In this document: positions 17,233-25,832 of the stretch, piece after piece | How positions within the stretch are numbered: position 1 is the first letter of the stretch | Layout of the letters: each line of letters begins with the position of its first letter | Assembly (NCBI RefSeq): GCF_003050935.1 | Contig: NZ_QAOX01000002.1 | Coordinates: 806,001 to 870,000, forward strand | DNA from: Luteibacter sp. OK325 | Lineage (GTDB): Bacteria; Pseudomonadota; Gammaproteobacteria; Xanthomonadales; Rhodanobacteraceae | DNA: 64,000 nucleotides | Direction: 5' to 3' | Translations under genes and position numbers: made by a program | Notes under the pieces: generated by a model | Database searches by the model: none | Told to the model about the DNA's origin: nothing | Seen by the model: the letters and a program-made list of their open reading frames with translations, nothing else

Positions 17233-18369
17233 ATGCCCGGCATTCGTTTTCTCGACAGCCTTGGCGGCATTCCGGCCGCCGACTGGGACGCGCTTGTCCC
17301 GGATGGCAACCCGTTCGTGTCGCACGCCTTCCTGAGCGGCATGGAAGCGAAGGGCTGCCTGCGCGAAGACTATGGCTGGAAGCCGTACCACCTGGGCATC
17401 TTCGACCACAACGAACGCCTGGTCGCCGCCGCTCCCACCTACCTCAAGGGCAACTCGCACGGCGAATTCGTCTTCGACTGGAGCTGGGCCTCGGCCTGGG
17501 AACGCGCCGGCGGCGAGTACTACCCGAAGATGCTGGTCGCCTCGCCCTACTCGCCCGTTCCCGGCCCGCGCCTGCTGGTGCGCGAGGGCGTGGAGGCGGA
17601 GATCCTGCGCAACCGGCTCACGGCCGCGCTGGTGGACGAAGCGGACCGTCTCGGCCTCTCCTCGATCCACGCCAACTTCCTCGCCGACGCCGACCTGCGC
17701 GCCTTCGACGATCGCTGGCTGGTCCGCGCGGATTACCAGTTCCACTGGCATAACCAGGGCTACGCCGATTTCGACGCCTTCCTCGCCTCGCTCAAGGCGA
17801 AGAAGCGGAAGAACATCCGCCAGGAACGCGCGCATGCGATGGACTCGGGCCTGCACATGGAAATGCGCGGCGGCGACGAACTCTCCGACACCGAGTGGCG
17901 GCAGATCCACGCGCTTTACGAACTCACCTTCGATTTGAAGGGCAACCACGCCGCGCTCACCGCGCGCTTCTTCCAGCACCTGGGCCGTACGCTCGGCGCC
18001 AGGGTGCAGGTAGCCATGGCACGCGACGACCACGACATCGTCGCCATGGCGCTGTTCCTGCGCGGCGGCGACGCGTTGTACGGACGCTACTGGGGCGCCA
18101 GCGTGGAAGTCTCCGGGTTGCACTTCGAGCTCTGTTACTACCGCGGTATCGACTATGCGATCCGCGAAGGCATCGGCCGTTTCGAACCCGGCGCCCAGGG
18201 CGAGCACAAACTGGCCCGCGGCTTCCTGCCGACGCTGACCCACTCGCGCCATTACATTGCACACGATGGCTTCCGCCAGGCCGTGGCCGGCGCGCTCGAA
18301 CAAGAAGCGCTGCATCGCGAAGCGTATCGTGACGAACTGCTCGCTCATTCGCCGTACGCGGACCGATGA
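17233..18369 (+). CDS. FemAB/GNAT-like acyltransferase family protein (PF04339 type)
   Basis: A 378-residue soluble protein. SHAFLSGMEAKGCLREDYGW, PTYLKGNSHGEFVFDWSWA and YPKMLVASPYSPVPGPRLL are hallmark blocks of the family formerly called DUF482, which has tandem GNAT folds. No substrate is established; peptidoglycan-type aminoacyl transfer has been suggested for relatives. The ATG at 17233 starts the conserved FLDSLGGIPAADWD block. The stop overlaps the aat start by 4 bases (ATGA), so the two are co-translated. The trxB-this gene-aat order is typical of Xanthomonadales. Confidence 0.85.
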   Translation: MPGIRFLDSLGGIPAADWDALVPDGNPFVSHAFLSGMEAKGCLREDYGWKPYHLGIFDHNERLVAAAPTYLKGNSHGEFVFDWSWASAWERAGGEYYPKMLVASPYSPVPGPRLLVREGVEAEILRNRLTAALVDEADRLGLSSIHANFLADADLRAFDDRWLVRADYQFHWHNQGYADFDAFLASLKAKKRKNIRQERAHAMDSGLHMEMRGGDELSDTEWRQIHALYELTFDLKGNHAALTARFFQHLGRTLGARVQVAMARDDHDIVAMALFLRGGDALYGRYWGASVEVSGLHFELCYYRGIDYAIREGIGRFEPGAQGEHKLARGFLPTLTHSRHYIAHDGFRQAVAGALEQEALHREAYRDELLAHSPYADR

Positions 18370-19076
18370 TTCGCCTGCCGCAACTCAACCCGCTTCGCCC
18401 CGGTCTCTTTCCCGATCCGGAGGACGCGCTCGTCGAACCCAACGGCCTGCTGGCCTGGGGCGGCGATCTGTCGCCCGAGCGTCTGATCTCGGCATACGCG
18501 CAGGGTGTGTTTCCGTGGTTCAACGAGGACGAGCCGATCCTCTGGTGGTCACCGGATCCGCGCTGCGTGTTCCGTACCGATGGTGTCCACATCAGCCGCA
18601 GCCTGCGCAAGCAGCTGTCGAAGTCCAACTGGCGGATCACCGCCGATACCTCGTTCACCCGCGTGATGCGCGCCTGCGCCGCACCGCGTAGCGGCCTGGT
18701 CGGCACCTGGATCGGCGACGACATGATCGCCGCGTACGAAGAGCTGCACCGGCAGGGTCATGCGCACAGCGTGGAAGTGTGGGACCGCGGCTCGCTGGTC
18801 GGCGGCATCTACGGCGTGGCCGTGGGCCGGTTGTTCTGCGGCGAATCCATGTTCTCCGCGCGCACCGGCGGCTCAAAGGTCGCGCTGGCTGGCATGTGCC
18901 AGTTGCTGCATCGCTGGGGGTTCCCGTTCCTCGATGCGCAGGTGACCAACGACCACCTGTTGTCGATGGGCGCGGTGGAGATTCAGCGCCGTCAGTTCGT
19001 CGCGCAGGCGAAGCGTCTGGCGGCGATGCCTGGTCTGGTCGGGTCGTGGGTGCAGCATCCTATTGCCCTGCCGTGA
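18366..19076 (+). CDS. aat: Leucyl/phenylalanyl-tRNA--protein transferase
   Basis: Adds Leu or Phe to N-terminal Arg or Lys of proteins, marking them for ClpS/ClpAP degradation. Blocks include NGLLAWGGDLSPERLISAYA, GVFPWFNEDEPILWWSPDPR, HSVEVWDRGSLVGGIYGVAVG and FCGESMFS. The length of 236 residues is normal. The start overlaps the previous stop by 4 bases. REP-derived repeats begin about 20 bases after the stop. Confidence 0.95.
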   Translation: MIRLPQLNPLRPGLFPDPEDALVEPNGLLAWGGDLSPERLISAYAQGVFPWFNEDEPILWWSPDPRCVFRTDGVHISRSLRKQLSKSNWRITADTSFTRVMRACAAPRSGLVGTWIGDDMIAAYEELHRQGHAHSVEVWDRGSLVGGIYGVAVGRLFCGESMFSARTGGSKVALAGMCQLLHRWGFPFLDAQVTNDHLLSMGAVEIQRRQFVAQAKRLAAMPGLVGSWVQHPIALP

Positions 19077-19096
19077 CCCGATCGCCGTGTGATCCT

Positions 19097-19275
19097 GATC
19101 TCTGTGGGACCTTGATCTCTGTGGGACCTTGATCTCTGTGGGAGCCGCTTCAGCGGCGATGCTTCTGTGAGGGGGAAAGAGCAAGAGCATCGCCGCTGAA
19201 GCGGCTCCCACAGGAAGCTCGGAGCTCCCACAGGAAGCTCGAAGCTCCCAGAGGAAGCTCGAAGCTCCCAGAGGA
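19097..19275. repeat. REP pair flanked by two short tandem expansions
   Basis: A CTTCAG-class facing pair (about 19136-19213) is flanked on the left by about three copies of a 17-base unit (GATCTCTGTGGGACCTT) and on the right by three copies of a 20-base unit (AGGAAGCTCGAAGCTCCCAG or a close variant). Each tandem unit carries a fragment of the REP head, GTGGGA or its complement. It separates convergent genes. Confidence 0.85.
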
Positions 19276-19295
19276 AGCACTCACAGAAAGCAATC

Positions 19296-20693
19296 CTACC
19301 GACCCCTGTGCCCGCTCATCTCAGCCCCGGCATTCCTCGGCAGCGCCAGACACACTGGCGCGGCAATCAACGACACGAACGTCACCACCAGAAACGCCAC
19401 GCTGAAATCCGGCAGCTGCGCATGCTCATGCCCGTTCCACGTGACCGATACATGCAGCGCCGCGGCAGCCACGCAGATGCCCACGGACAGCATCAACTGC
19501 TGGAACGTCGTATAGAAACTGGTGGCGCTGGAGAACCGCTCGCTCGGAATATCCGCGTAAGCAACCGTGTTGTACGCGCTGAACTGCAGCGACTGGAAGA
19601 ACCCGCTCAGCAGCAGGATCGTGTAGATCGTCCACAACGGCCAGTCCGGCCGGAAGGCCGCGCACAAGGCCACGCAGACCATCGACAGCACGCCGTTCCA
19701 GACCAGGGTGGCGCGGAAGCCCCACATGCGCAGCACCGGCGCGGCGGTAGCCTTCATCAGCATGGCGCCGAGCGCGGAAACGAAGGTCACCACGCCGCTG
19801 TGCGCGGCGGAAAAACCGAAGCCAAGCTGCATCATCAGCGGCAGCAGGAACGGCACGGACCCCGCCGTGATGCGCGTGAGCGAACCGGCGATCACCGAGA
19901 GGCGGAAGGTGGGAAAGCGCATCAACGACAGGTCGAGGATGGGGTTCGCCACGCGGCGCGAATGCCACACGTAGACGGCACCGACGATGAGCCCGCCAAA
20001 CATGAGCCCCGCCGAAGCGGAACCGGCGGTACCGCCGCGGCTGGCCATCTCCAGCCCGAACACCAGGCATGAGAGCGATATGCCCGACAGCACGAAGCCC
20101 ACACGGTCGAAGCGCTGCCGCTCGGCAATGCGCACGTCGGGCACGTACTTCGTCGCCAGCCACATGCCGGCGATACCGATCGGCACGTTGATATAGAAAA
20201 TCCAGCGCCACGATGCCCAGGTGACGATGAAACCACCCAGCGGCGGCCCGATCACCGGGCCGATCAGTGCCGGCACGAGCAACCACGACATGGCGCTGAC
20301 CAGTTCGGACTTCGGCACCGAACGCAGCAGCACCAGGCGACCCACCGGGACCATCATCGCGCCACCCATGCCCTGCAGAAGGCGCGAAAGCACCAGCAGC
20401 GGCAGGTTGCCGGAGAGCCCGCAGAGAATCGAACCGATGGTGAAAAGCGCGATGGCCGAGCGGAAGACGTTACGCGAACCGTAGCGATCGGCGATGGCGC
20501 CGCTGGCGGGAATGAACACCGCGAGGCTGAGCATGTACGAGGTGAGCGCCACGCTCATGTGCAGCGGCGACACGTCGAACGATTCAGCCATGGAAGGCAA
20601 CGCCGTGGCCAGGATGGTGCCGTCCAGCTGCTCCATGAACATCGCACTCGCGATGATCAGGGCTACGGTGCGGAAGCCAGGGGCGGGAGTCAT
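19296..20693 (-). CDS. DHA2-family MFS drug:H+ antiporter
   Basis: A 465-residue transporter with about 14 membrane segments. The motif LDGTILATALPSMAESF (segment 1), the loop ADRYGSRNVF (motif A region), LSRLLQGMGGAMMVPVGRL and the antiporter motif C region ALIGPVIGPPLGGFIV identify the EmrB/QacA (DHA2) group, which expels lipophilic drugs with proton exchange. No membrane-fusion partner of EmrA type is adjacent. A second DHA2 gene lies at 54293-55768. The substrate cannot be told from sequence. Confidence 0.85.
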   Translation of the reverse strand: MTPAPGFRTVALIIASAMFMEQLDGTILATALPSMAESFDVSPLHMSVALTSYMLSLAVFIPASGAIADRYGSRNVFRSAIALFTIGSILCGLSGNLPLLVLSRLLQGMGGAMMVPVGRLVLLRSVPKSELVSAMSWLLVPALIGPVIGPPLGGFIVTWASWRWIFYINVPIGIAGMWLATKYVPDVRIAERQRFDRVGFVLSGISLSCLVFGLEMASRGGTAGSASAGLMFGGLIVGAVYVWHSRRVANPILDLSLMRFPTFRLSVIAGSLTRITAGSVPFLLPLMMQLGFGFSAAHSGVVTFVSALGAMLMKATAAPVLRMWGFRATLVWNGVLSMVCVALCAAFRPDWPLWTIYTILLLSGFFQSLQFSAYNTVAYADIPSERFSSATSFYTTFQQLMLSVGICVAAAALHVSVTWNGHEHAQLPDFSVAFLVVTFVSLIAAPVCLALPRNAGAEMSGHRGR

Positions 20694-20739
20694 CCGGGGA
20701 GGGGTGGCGGGGGAAGCACATAGTTTGCGCCCGCAAGGA

Positions 20740-21603
20740 TCAAAGGTCGAGTGAACGTAAACTTAGGAAGCGGCGCTCCTCGTCGGTGAAGGGATCGATG
20801 AAGCTGAGCTCGCGTGCCAGCAGCTGGAGCGGTTCGCTGAAGTCCGCCGCTTCGTCACGCAGCTCGGGATACATGGGATCCCCCAGGATCGGCGCACCCA
20901 TGGCCGCCATATGCACGCGCAACTGGTGCTTGCGTCCGGTGACGGGTTCCAGGCGATAACGCCAGGCGCGGTCGCCCCGCTCGATCACGTCCACGTGGGT
21001 GGTTGAGTTCGCGGGACCTTCCACTTCGCGTGTGCGGAAGAACGGTTCACCACGTTCGATGCGGCTGCAGCGGGAAAGCGGAAAGGTGAGCCCGGGTAAA
21101 GGCGCCGCCAGCGCCTCGTAGGTCTTGGCAATGGCACGCTCGCGGAACAGGCGTGTATACGCGTCGCGACTGGACGGCCGTGCCGAGAACACGACCAGGC
21201 CGGCCGTCGCGCGATCGAGCCGGTGCAGCGCGACGAGATCCGGGTTGCCGAGGCGGCGGACCAGGCGCACCGACAAGGTCTCCTCGACGTAACGCCCGGC
21301 CGGCATCACCGGCAGGAAGTGCGGCTTGTCCGCCACGACGAGGTCGTCGTCCTGGTAGACGATGGTTTCCTCGAAGGGAATGCGCGGCTCGGCTTCGACC
21401 TCGCGCCGGTAGGTGACGATGTGCCCGGGCCGGTACGGCGTGAGGTGGTCGACCGGGTGGCCGTCCGCTTCGACGAGGCCGCGTTCCATGCGGTTCTCCC
21501 AGTCGTCGCGGCTGACCGCCGGGAAGCGCTCGCACAGAAAATCGAGCACGCTCGGCCAACCGCCGGGAGGCAAGGCAATCCTGCTGTGGGGCATGTGGTC
21601 CAT
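20740..21603 (-). CDS. RluA-family pseudouridine synthase
   Basis: A 287-residue RNA-modifying enzyme. The catalytic block VALHRLDRATAGLVVFSA holds the conserved Asp of HRLD; the RluA signature VTGRKHQLRVHMAAMGAPILGD follows near residue 220. The N-terminal region has an S4-like fold (WPSVLDFLCERFPAVSRDDW). The exact rRNA or tRNA target is not evident; it is closest in style to the YqcB/RluA-type 23S enzymes. The ATG at 21603 is used, with another three codons in. It is divergent from the HDOD gene. Confidence 0.88.
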   Translation of the reverse strand: MDHMPHSRIALPPGGWPSVLDFLCERFPAVSRDDWENRMERGLVEADGHPVDHLTPYRPGHIVTYRREVEAEPRIPFEETIVYQDDDLVVADKPHFLPVMPAGRYVEETLSVRLVRRLGNPDLVALHRLDRATAGLVVFSARPSSRDAYTRLFRERAIAKTYEALAAPLPGLTFPLSRCSRIERGEPFFRTREVEGPANSTTHVDVIERGDRAWRYRLEPVTGRKHQLRVHMAAMGAPILGDPMYPELRDEAADFSEPLQLLARELSFIDPFTDEERRFLSLRSLDL

Positions 21604-21698
21604 GGGGTCATCCTAACCTCGCCAGCGCATGCGCCGCCAAGTGTTTCCCACCGGGCCGCGGCTTATACTGGCGCCGTCCCCCTATCGAGACACTCCGC

Positions 21699-22751
21699 GT
21701 GATCGGCCGGTTCCTCAGGAAGTTGTTCGGCGGCGGCAGTACGCCTCCCGCCCCTAAACTCGTGCCCGCACGCCCCGTCGTGACCATCGCGCCGGTGGTC
21801 GTCGACGTGCCCGTGGCCGTGGAGGCGCCCGTGAGCGCGCTGGCCCCCGAAGAAATCGAAGACCGCTTCTATCGCCTGATACTTGGCCTCTCGCCCTCGG
21901 ACGATGCCGCCTTCTCCCCCGTCGAGCAGGGCGTGCTGCGCCGCGTGCGCGAGGCCTTCGGCGGCGAGCGCTTTGATGTCGGCTCCCTGCCCCGGCTGCC
22001 TTCGGTAGTGCCCCAGCTGATGCGCTCGTTGCGCAACGACGACAGCGACAGCCATGCGCTGGCCGAGCTGATCGCCCGTGACACCGTGCTGGTGGGTGAG
22101 ATCGTACGCGTGGCCAACAGCGCTTTCTTCAAGACGGCGCGCCCGGTGACCGGCCTGCCCCAGGCGATCACCCTGCTCGGCCAGGACGGCCTGCGCCGCG
22201 TGGTGATGCAGCTGGTGATGCGCCCTATCCTGCGCACGAACATGGGCGGTGCCAGCCAGCACGCCGGCGAGCGCCTGTGGGAGCACGCCGAGCGCTGCGC
22301 CCGCGCCTGCATCTATCTGGGCCGCAACGTGTGCGACCCGTTCGAAGCCTTCCTTGCCGGCCTGATCAGCCAGACCGGCGCGCAGACCATCCTGCTCGAG
22401 CTCGAGGAACAGAACGACACCCGGGCCACGGCGCTCAGCCGTCCCCTGGTGGCCGCGCTGGCCCAGCAGATCGAACGCCTCTCACTGCACGCGGCGCGTC
22501 ACTGGGCCTTCCCCTCGCGCGTGGTTCAGGCACTGGCCGAGCGCGCGGACCCCGCGGACGCAGGCGCGCGCACGCCGCTGGGACGCGCCCTGCTTGCCGC
22601 AAGCCGCGTGGCGATGCTCGATGTACTGATCGAACAGGGCCTGGCCGACCCGGACTCCGCCCTGTTGGCGAGCCCGGGCCAGACCTTCACCCAGGCCCAG
22701 TTGATCGCCTGCCGCGATGCCTTGCGAACCGCAGCCCCCGCCGAAGCCTGA
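21699..22751 (+). CDS. HDOD-domain protein
   Basis: A 350-residue protein beginning at GTG (21699). A low-complexity Pro/Val-rich linker (about 14-50) precedes an HDOD domain (about 95-290: LPRLPSVVPQLMRSLRND, LAELIARDTVLVGEIVRVAN, SQTGAQTILLELEE). HDOD domains resemble HD phosphohydrolases without the metal residues and act in signalling or stress control. No GGDEF, EAL or kinase domain is fused. The short positively charged N-terminus (MIGRFLRKLFGG) may touch the membrane. Regulation is unknown. Confidence 0.8.
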   Translation: MIGRFLRKLFGGGSTPPAPKLVPARPVVTIAPVVVDVPVAVEAPVSALAPEEIEDRFYRLILGLSPSDDAAFSPVEQGVLRRVREAFGGERFDVGSLPRLPSVVPQLMRSLRNDDSDSHALAELIARDTVLVGEIVRVANSAFFKTARPVTGLPQAITLLGQDGLRRVVMQLVMRPILRTNMGGASQHAGERLWEHAERCARACIYLGRNVCDPFEAFLAGLISQTGAQTILLELEEQNDTRATALSRPLVAALAQQIERLSLHAARHWAFPSRVVQALAERADPADAGARTPLGRALLAASRVAMLDVLIEQGLADPDSALLASPGQTFTQAQLIACRDALRTAAPAEA

Positions 22752-22791
22752 GCCCCACGCAGAACCCGATGCCCCCGGCACCCGATCCACC

Positions 22792-22889
22792 TGTGGGAGC
22801 GTGGGAGCCGATCCACCTGTGGGAGCCGATTCATCGGCGATTGTGGGAGCCGCTTCAGCGGCGATTGTGGGAGCCGCTTCAGCGGCGAT
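22792..22889 (+). repeat. REP cluster, all copies in one orientation
   Basis: Two truncated heads (CCACCTGTGGGAGC) are followed by one ATTCAT-class and two adjacent CTTCAG-class REPs, all plus-oriented. It lies between the convergent HDOD and lipoprotein genes and may serve as a bidirectional 3' end. Confidence 0.9.
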
Positions 22890-22916
22890 AGGTGCTCGCC
22901 ACGCACCCACCTGCCG

Positions 22917-23459
22917 TCAGCGACGAACGCCCGTAGCAACCACATCCGCCCACAGCTGATCAGCCAGTTTGCTCGAGGCGCCGCTAATCAGACTCGGCAC
23001 GATCGTATCCAGACGCGGCGGATCCGTCTGCACGGGCGCGGTCTGGCTGACGTGATAGACCTTCGAGGCGACGATGCCACGGGCGACGATGCGGCAATTC
23101 ACCGTCAGCTCCATGGTCACGACCGAAGGCTCACCGTCCGGCGTATGCACCGCCGTGACCTGCTGCAGGCCGCGGCAGCCGATGATCAGGTCGGTGAAGT
23201 ACTTCGGCTGCAGCGAGGTGCGCAGCCCGGCCTCGACCGCGGAGGCGATATCCGGCGACACCTGCACCTTGGCCGAGTCGGACAGGCCGCCGACGTTGAT
23301 CACATGGTCACCCTTGTTTTCCAGGGTAAGCCACGGCGAGGCCGGGCTTGCCGCCACGGTGCGGCTCATGTCGCTTTCGATCATGGTCTTGCCGCCGCAA
23401 GCGGACAGCATCATTACCGCGGTGGCGGTCACCGCGAACTTCGTTACCGCAAACTTCAT
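22917..23459 (-). CDS. Putative lipoprotein, function unknown
   Basis: A 180-residue protein with a lipoprotein signal: MKFAVTKFAVTATAVMMLSACGG, where LSAC is a lipobox and Cys21 the predicted lipidation site. The mature part has a possible disulfide pair (IIGCRGLQQ, TVNCRIVAR) and no membrane segment. The ATG at 23459 is chosen because it opens the signal sequence; earlier in-frame starts lie in non-coding sequence. I do not recognise the family. It is divergent from the Mrr-like gene about 200 bases away. Confidence 0.75.
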   Translation of the reverse strand: MKFAVTKFAVTATAVMMLSACGGKTMIESDMSRTVAASPASPWLTLENKGDHVINVGGLSDSAKVQVSPDIASAVEAGLRTSLQPKYFTDLIIGCRGLQQVTAVHTPDGEPSVVTMELTVNCRIVARGIVASKVYHVSQTAPVQTDPPRLDTIVPSLISGASSKLADQLWADVVATGVRR

Positions 23460-23657
23460 CACGTGCTCAAACCCCTGTATTTCCCCGAGACAACCCTCCC
23501 AATTTAGCGGGTGCGCGTCGCAGCGGCAACCGCTCACGAATGTGAAGACGCCTGTTTGACGGACTAAAGGCTGGTTCCGTGACGCCGATAACCTTTTAGA
23601 CCCGACCGCGCGAGCGGTTATGATGCCGGACTGATCGCTGGCAGGACCTCGACAACG

Positions 23658-24530
23658 ATGTTTTCCGCTCGACCGACTTCCGCTGCTGGAACAGCTGCGC
23701 TCGCGCGCCTGACCTGGCAAGATTTCGAGCACCTGCTTGCCGAGCATTACCGCGCCCAGGGTTACCGCGTGGAACACCACGCCCCCGCCACCTCGCTGAA
23801 GACACTCGCCGCCGGCGTCGACCTGCGCCTGACCCGCGGCACCGAGTCGGTGATTCTCCAGTGCAAGCACTGGGACGCCCTCGAGGTGGAGGTGCAGGAG
23901 GTCAACGAACTACTCAGCGTGATGCTCAACGAGGCGGCGACGAAGGGCATCCTCGTCACCCGCGGGCGCTTCAGCACCGAGGCGATCGGCATCCAGCGTC
24001 GCCAGCCGCGATTGCAGCTGATGGATGGCGACGTGCTGAGCGCGTTGCTCAAGCTTCCCGACCACCTCGACAGCCCCGTGGCGGGCAGCGCGGTGGCCTC
24101 ACCGGTCGCGAAGAAGAGCGCAAAGGCGGCCCGCCGCCGCCGCACGTCGTCGCACGGTTCGCGCCTGCTGCCCGTCCTGCTCGGCGTCGGCATTCTTGTC
24201 CTGCTTGGCCTGTTCGCCTGGAAGACCATGTCTCGCCACGACACGGTGGCGGACACGGCGCCACCGCCGGCGGATGCGACGCCGGCAGCCGCGCCGCTGC
24301 CCGCTCCGATTCGCGATCTGCCGCCCGCGCCACCGGCGCCGCTCAGCGGCGCCTCGGGCATCGTGTCCGTGCCAGGGTCGTCTTCCCTGCCCCCGCCGCC
24401 GACACACGAGCTGATGGAACGCCAGCGCGCGCTCGAAAAATCCGAGCGCGAGCGCGCCTCTCGGCAAAAGAGCGAAGACGGCATGAAAGTGCTCGAGCAG
24501 AATACGCGCGAGCTTGGTTCGCACGACTGA
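23658..24530 (+). CDS. Membrane-anchored Mrr-like restriction endonuclease-fold protein
   Basis: A 290-residue protein. Residues 15-135 form a Mrr-cat (PF04471-like) nuclease domain: LTWQDFEHLLAEHYRAQGYRV, then GVDLRLTRGTESVILQCKHW, which gives the Asp and Gln-x-Lys of the PD-(D/E)XK site, then ILVTRGRFSTEA. A basic linker (AKKSAKAARRRR) leads to one membrane segment (about 172-190: LLPVLLGVGILVLLGLFAW), a Pro/Ala-rich stretch and a charged coiled tail. No methyltransferase is nearby, so a classical restriction system is unlikely. A role in DNA quality control at the membrane is only a guess. Confidence 0.75.
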   Translation: MFSARPTSAAGTAALARLTWQDFEHLLAEHYRAQGYRVEHHAPATSLKTLAAGVDLRLTRGTESVILQCKHWDALEVEVQEVNELLSVMLNEAATKGILVTRGRFSTEAIGIQRRQPRLQLMDGDVLSALLKLPDHLDSPVAGSAVASPVAKKSAKAARRRRTSSHGSRLLPVLLGVGILVLLGLFAWKTMSRHDTVADTAPPPADATPAAAPLPAPIRDLPPAPPAPLSGASGIVSVPGSSSLPPPPTHELMERQRALEKSERERASRQKSEDGMKVLEQNTRELGSHD

Positions 24531-24633
24531 GGGCAGCTTCGCCGAAGGCGATCGAAACGTCGTTTCGGCATGCGTGTGGCAAGTGATTCTTTCATCGCGT
24601 TTCCTCCCGAAAACGTGCCTGTTATCGGAGGCG

Positions 24634-24661
24634 ATTCGTTCGTGCATTGTCACGAATGAAT
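24634..24661. promoter_or_regulatory. Inverted-repeat operator candidate upstream of the type III PKS gene
   Basis: ATTCGTTCGTG and CACGAATGAAT (10 of 11 positions complementary) surround a 6-base spacer, 68 bases before the PKS start. The size and symmetry fit a dimeric TetR/MarR-type repressor site. A shorter palindrome, CGAAACG-T-CGTTTCG, lies at 24553-24567. No regulator gene is adjacent. Confidence 0.5.
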
Positions 24662-24728
24662 AACACCGAGCGGCCTAGCCTTTCCTATCTCAGGGACACG
24701 GGGAAACGTCTCACACGGAAGTGAAGTC

Positions 24729-25832
24729 ATGGCCACCCTTTGCCGCCCCGCGGTAGCGGTTCCCGAGCACGTCATCACCCTCGATGACACGCTGCGACTC
24801 GCACGCGAGCTCCATGCAAAACACGAACAACTGCCGCTGGCCCTGCGCCTGATCAAGAACACGCAGGTGACCAAGCGCCATCTCGTCCAGCCGATCGAAG
24901 ACACGCTCAGGCACCCGGGATTTGAACAACGAAACGCGGTGTACGTGCGCGAAGCGAAGGCCCGCGTGCCCGACGTCGTCGCTCGCGCCCTCAAGCATGC
25001 CGACCTGACGGCCGATCGCATCGATGCAATCGTCTTCGTCTCCTGTACCGGCTTCACCATGCCCTCGCTCATCCCATGGATGATCAACGAGCTCGGCTTC
25101 CGCGCCGACACCCGTCAGCTACCCATTGCGCAGATGGGTTGTGCCGCGGGCGGTGCAGCCATCAACCGCGCCCACGATTTCTGCCTTGCCTACCCCGGCG
25201 CCCACGTGCTCGTGGTGGCATGCGAGTTCTGTTCGCTGTGCTACCAACCCACCGATCTGGAAGTGGGCAACCTGCTGTCGAACGGCCTGTTCGGCGACGC
25301 TGTCGCCGCCGCGGTCGTGCGCGGCGAGGGTGGCACGGGCGTGCGACTGGCCGGCAATGGATCGCGCCTGGTGCGCGGCACCGAAGACTGGATTTCTTAC
25401 GCGATCAAGGCGACGGGCTTTCACTTCCAGCTCGATCGCCGCGTACCGGGCACGATGGAACAGCTTGCCCCCGAACTGCGCTCCGTCGCCGCCGAATTCG
25501 GCTGGGATGCCGGCGCCCTGGATTTCTACATCATCCATGCGGGCGGTCCGCGCATCCTGGACGATCTCTCGCATTTTCTCGGCGTCGCGCCAGCCATGTT
25601 CCAGCACAGCAGGGCCACGTTGATGGAGTACGGCAACATCGCCTCCGCGGTCGTCTTAGATGCGCTTCGCCGCTTTTTCGAGGCCGGCGGTGCGTCCCCC
25701 GGCGCGCATGGCCTCATCGCGGGATTCGGTCCGGGGATCACCGCCGAAATCACCCTCGGCCACTGGTGCGGGCATCCGGAACGTCCCGCCCAGCAAACAT
25801 CCCACCTCATCCGCAAGGAAGCGATGACATGA
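24729..25832 (+). CDS. Type III polyketide synthase, RppA (tetrahydroxynaphthalene synthase) type
   Basis: A 367-residue homodimeric thiolase-fold enzyme. The Cys-His-Asn triad is Cys138 (LPIAQMGCAAGGAA), His270 (YIIHAGGPRILD) and Asn303 (MEYGNIASA), at the same numbers as I recall for Streptomyces RppA. Also matching are Cys106 (VSCTGFT), Tyr224 (WISYAIKATG) and Ala305, positions reported to affect malonyl starter use and chain length in RppA. This suggests five malonyl-CoA units giving 1,3,6,8-tetrahydroxynaphthalene or a related pyrone; the product is an inference. The stop overlaps the aldo/keto reductase start by 4 bases. An operator candidate lies at 24634-24661. The RppA partner genes for a P450 or cupin are absent. 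Confidence 0.9.
   Translation: MATLCRPAVAVPEHVITLDDTLRLARELHAKHEQLPLALRLIKNTQVTKRHLVQPIEDTLRHPGFEQRNAVYVREAKARVPDVVARALKHADLTADRIDAIVFVSCTGFTMPSLIPWMINELGFRADTRQLPIAQMGCAAGGAAINRAHDFCLAYPGAHVLVVACEFCSLCYQPTDLEVGNLLSNGLFGDAVAAAVVRGEGGTGVRLAGNGSRLVRGTEDWISYAIKATGFHFQLDRRVPGTMEQLAPELRSVAAEFGWDAGALDFYIIHAGGPRILDDLSHFLGVAPAMFQHSRATLMEYGNIASAVVLDALRRFFEAGGASPGAHGLIAGFGPGITAEITLGHWCGHPERPAQQTSHLIRKEAMT

Noticed and set aside
23658-24530. Mrr-like gene as part of a restriction-modification system
   Set aside because: No methyltransferase or specificity gene lies within several kilobases on either side.
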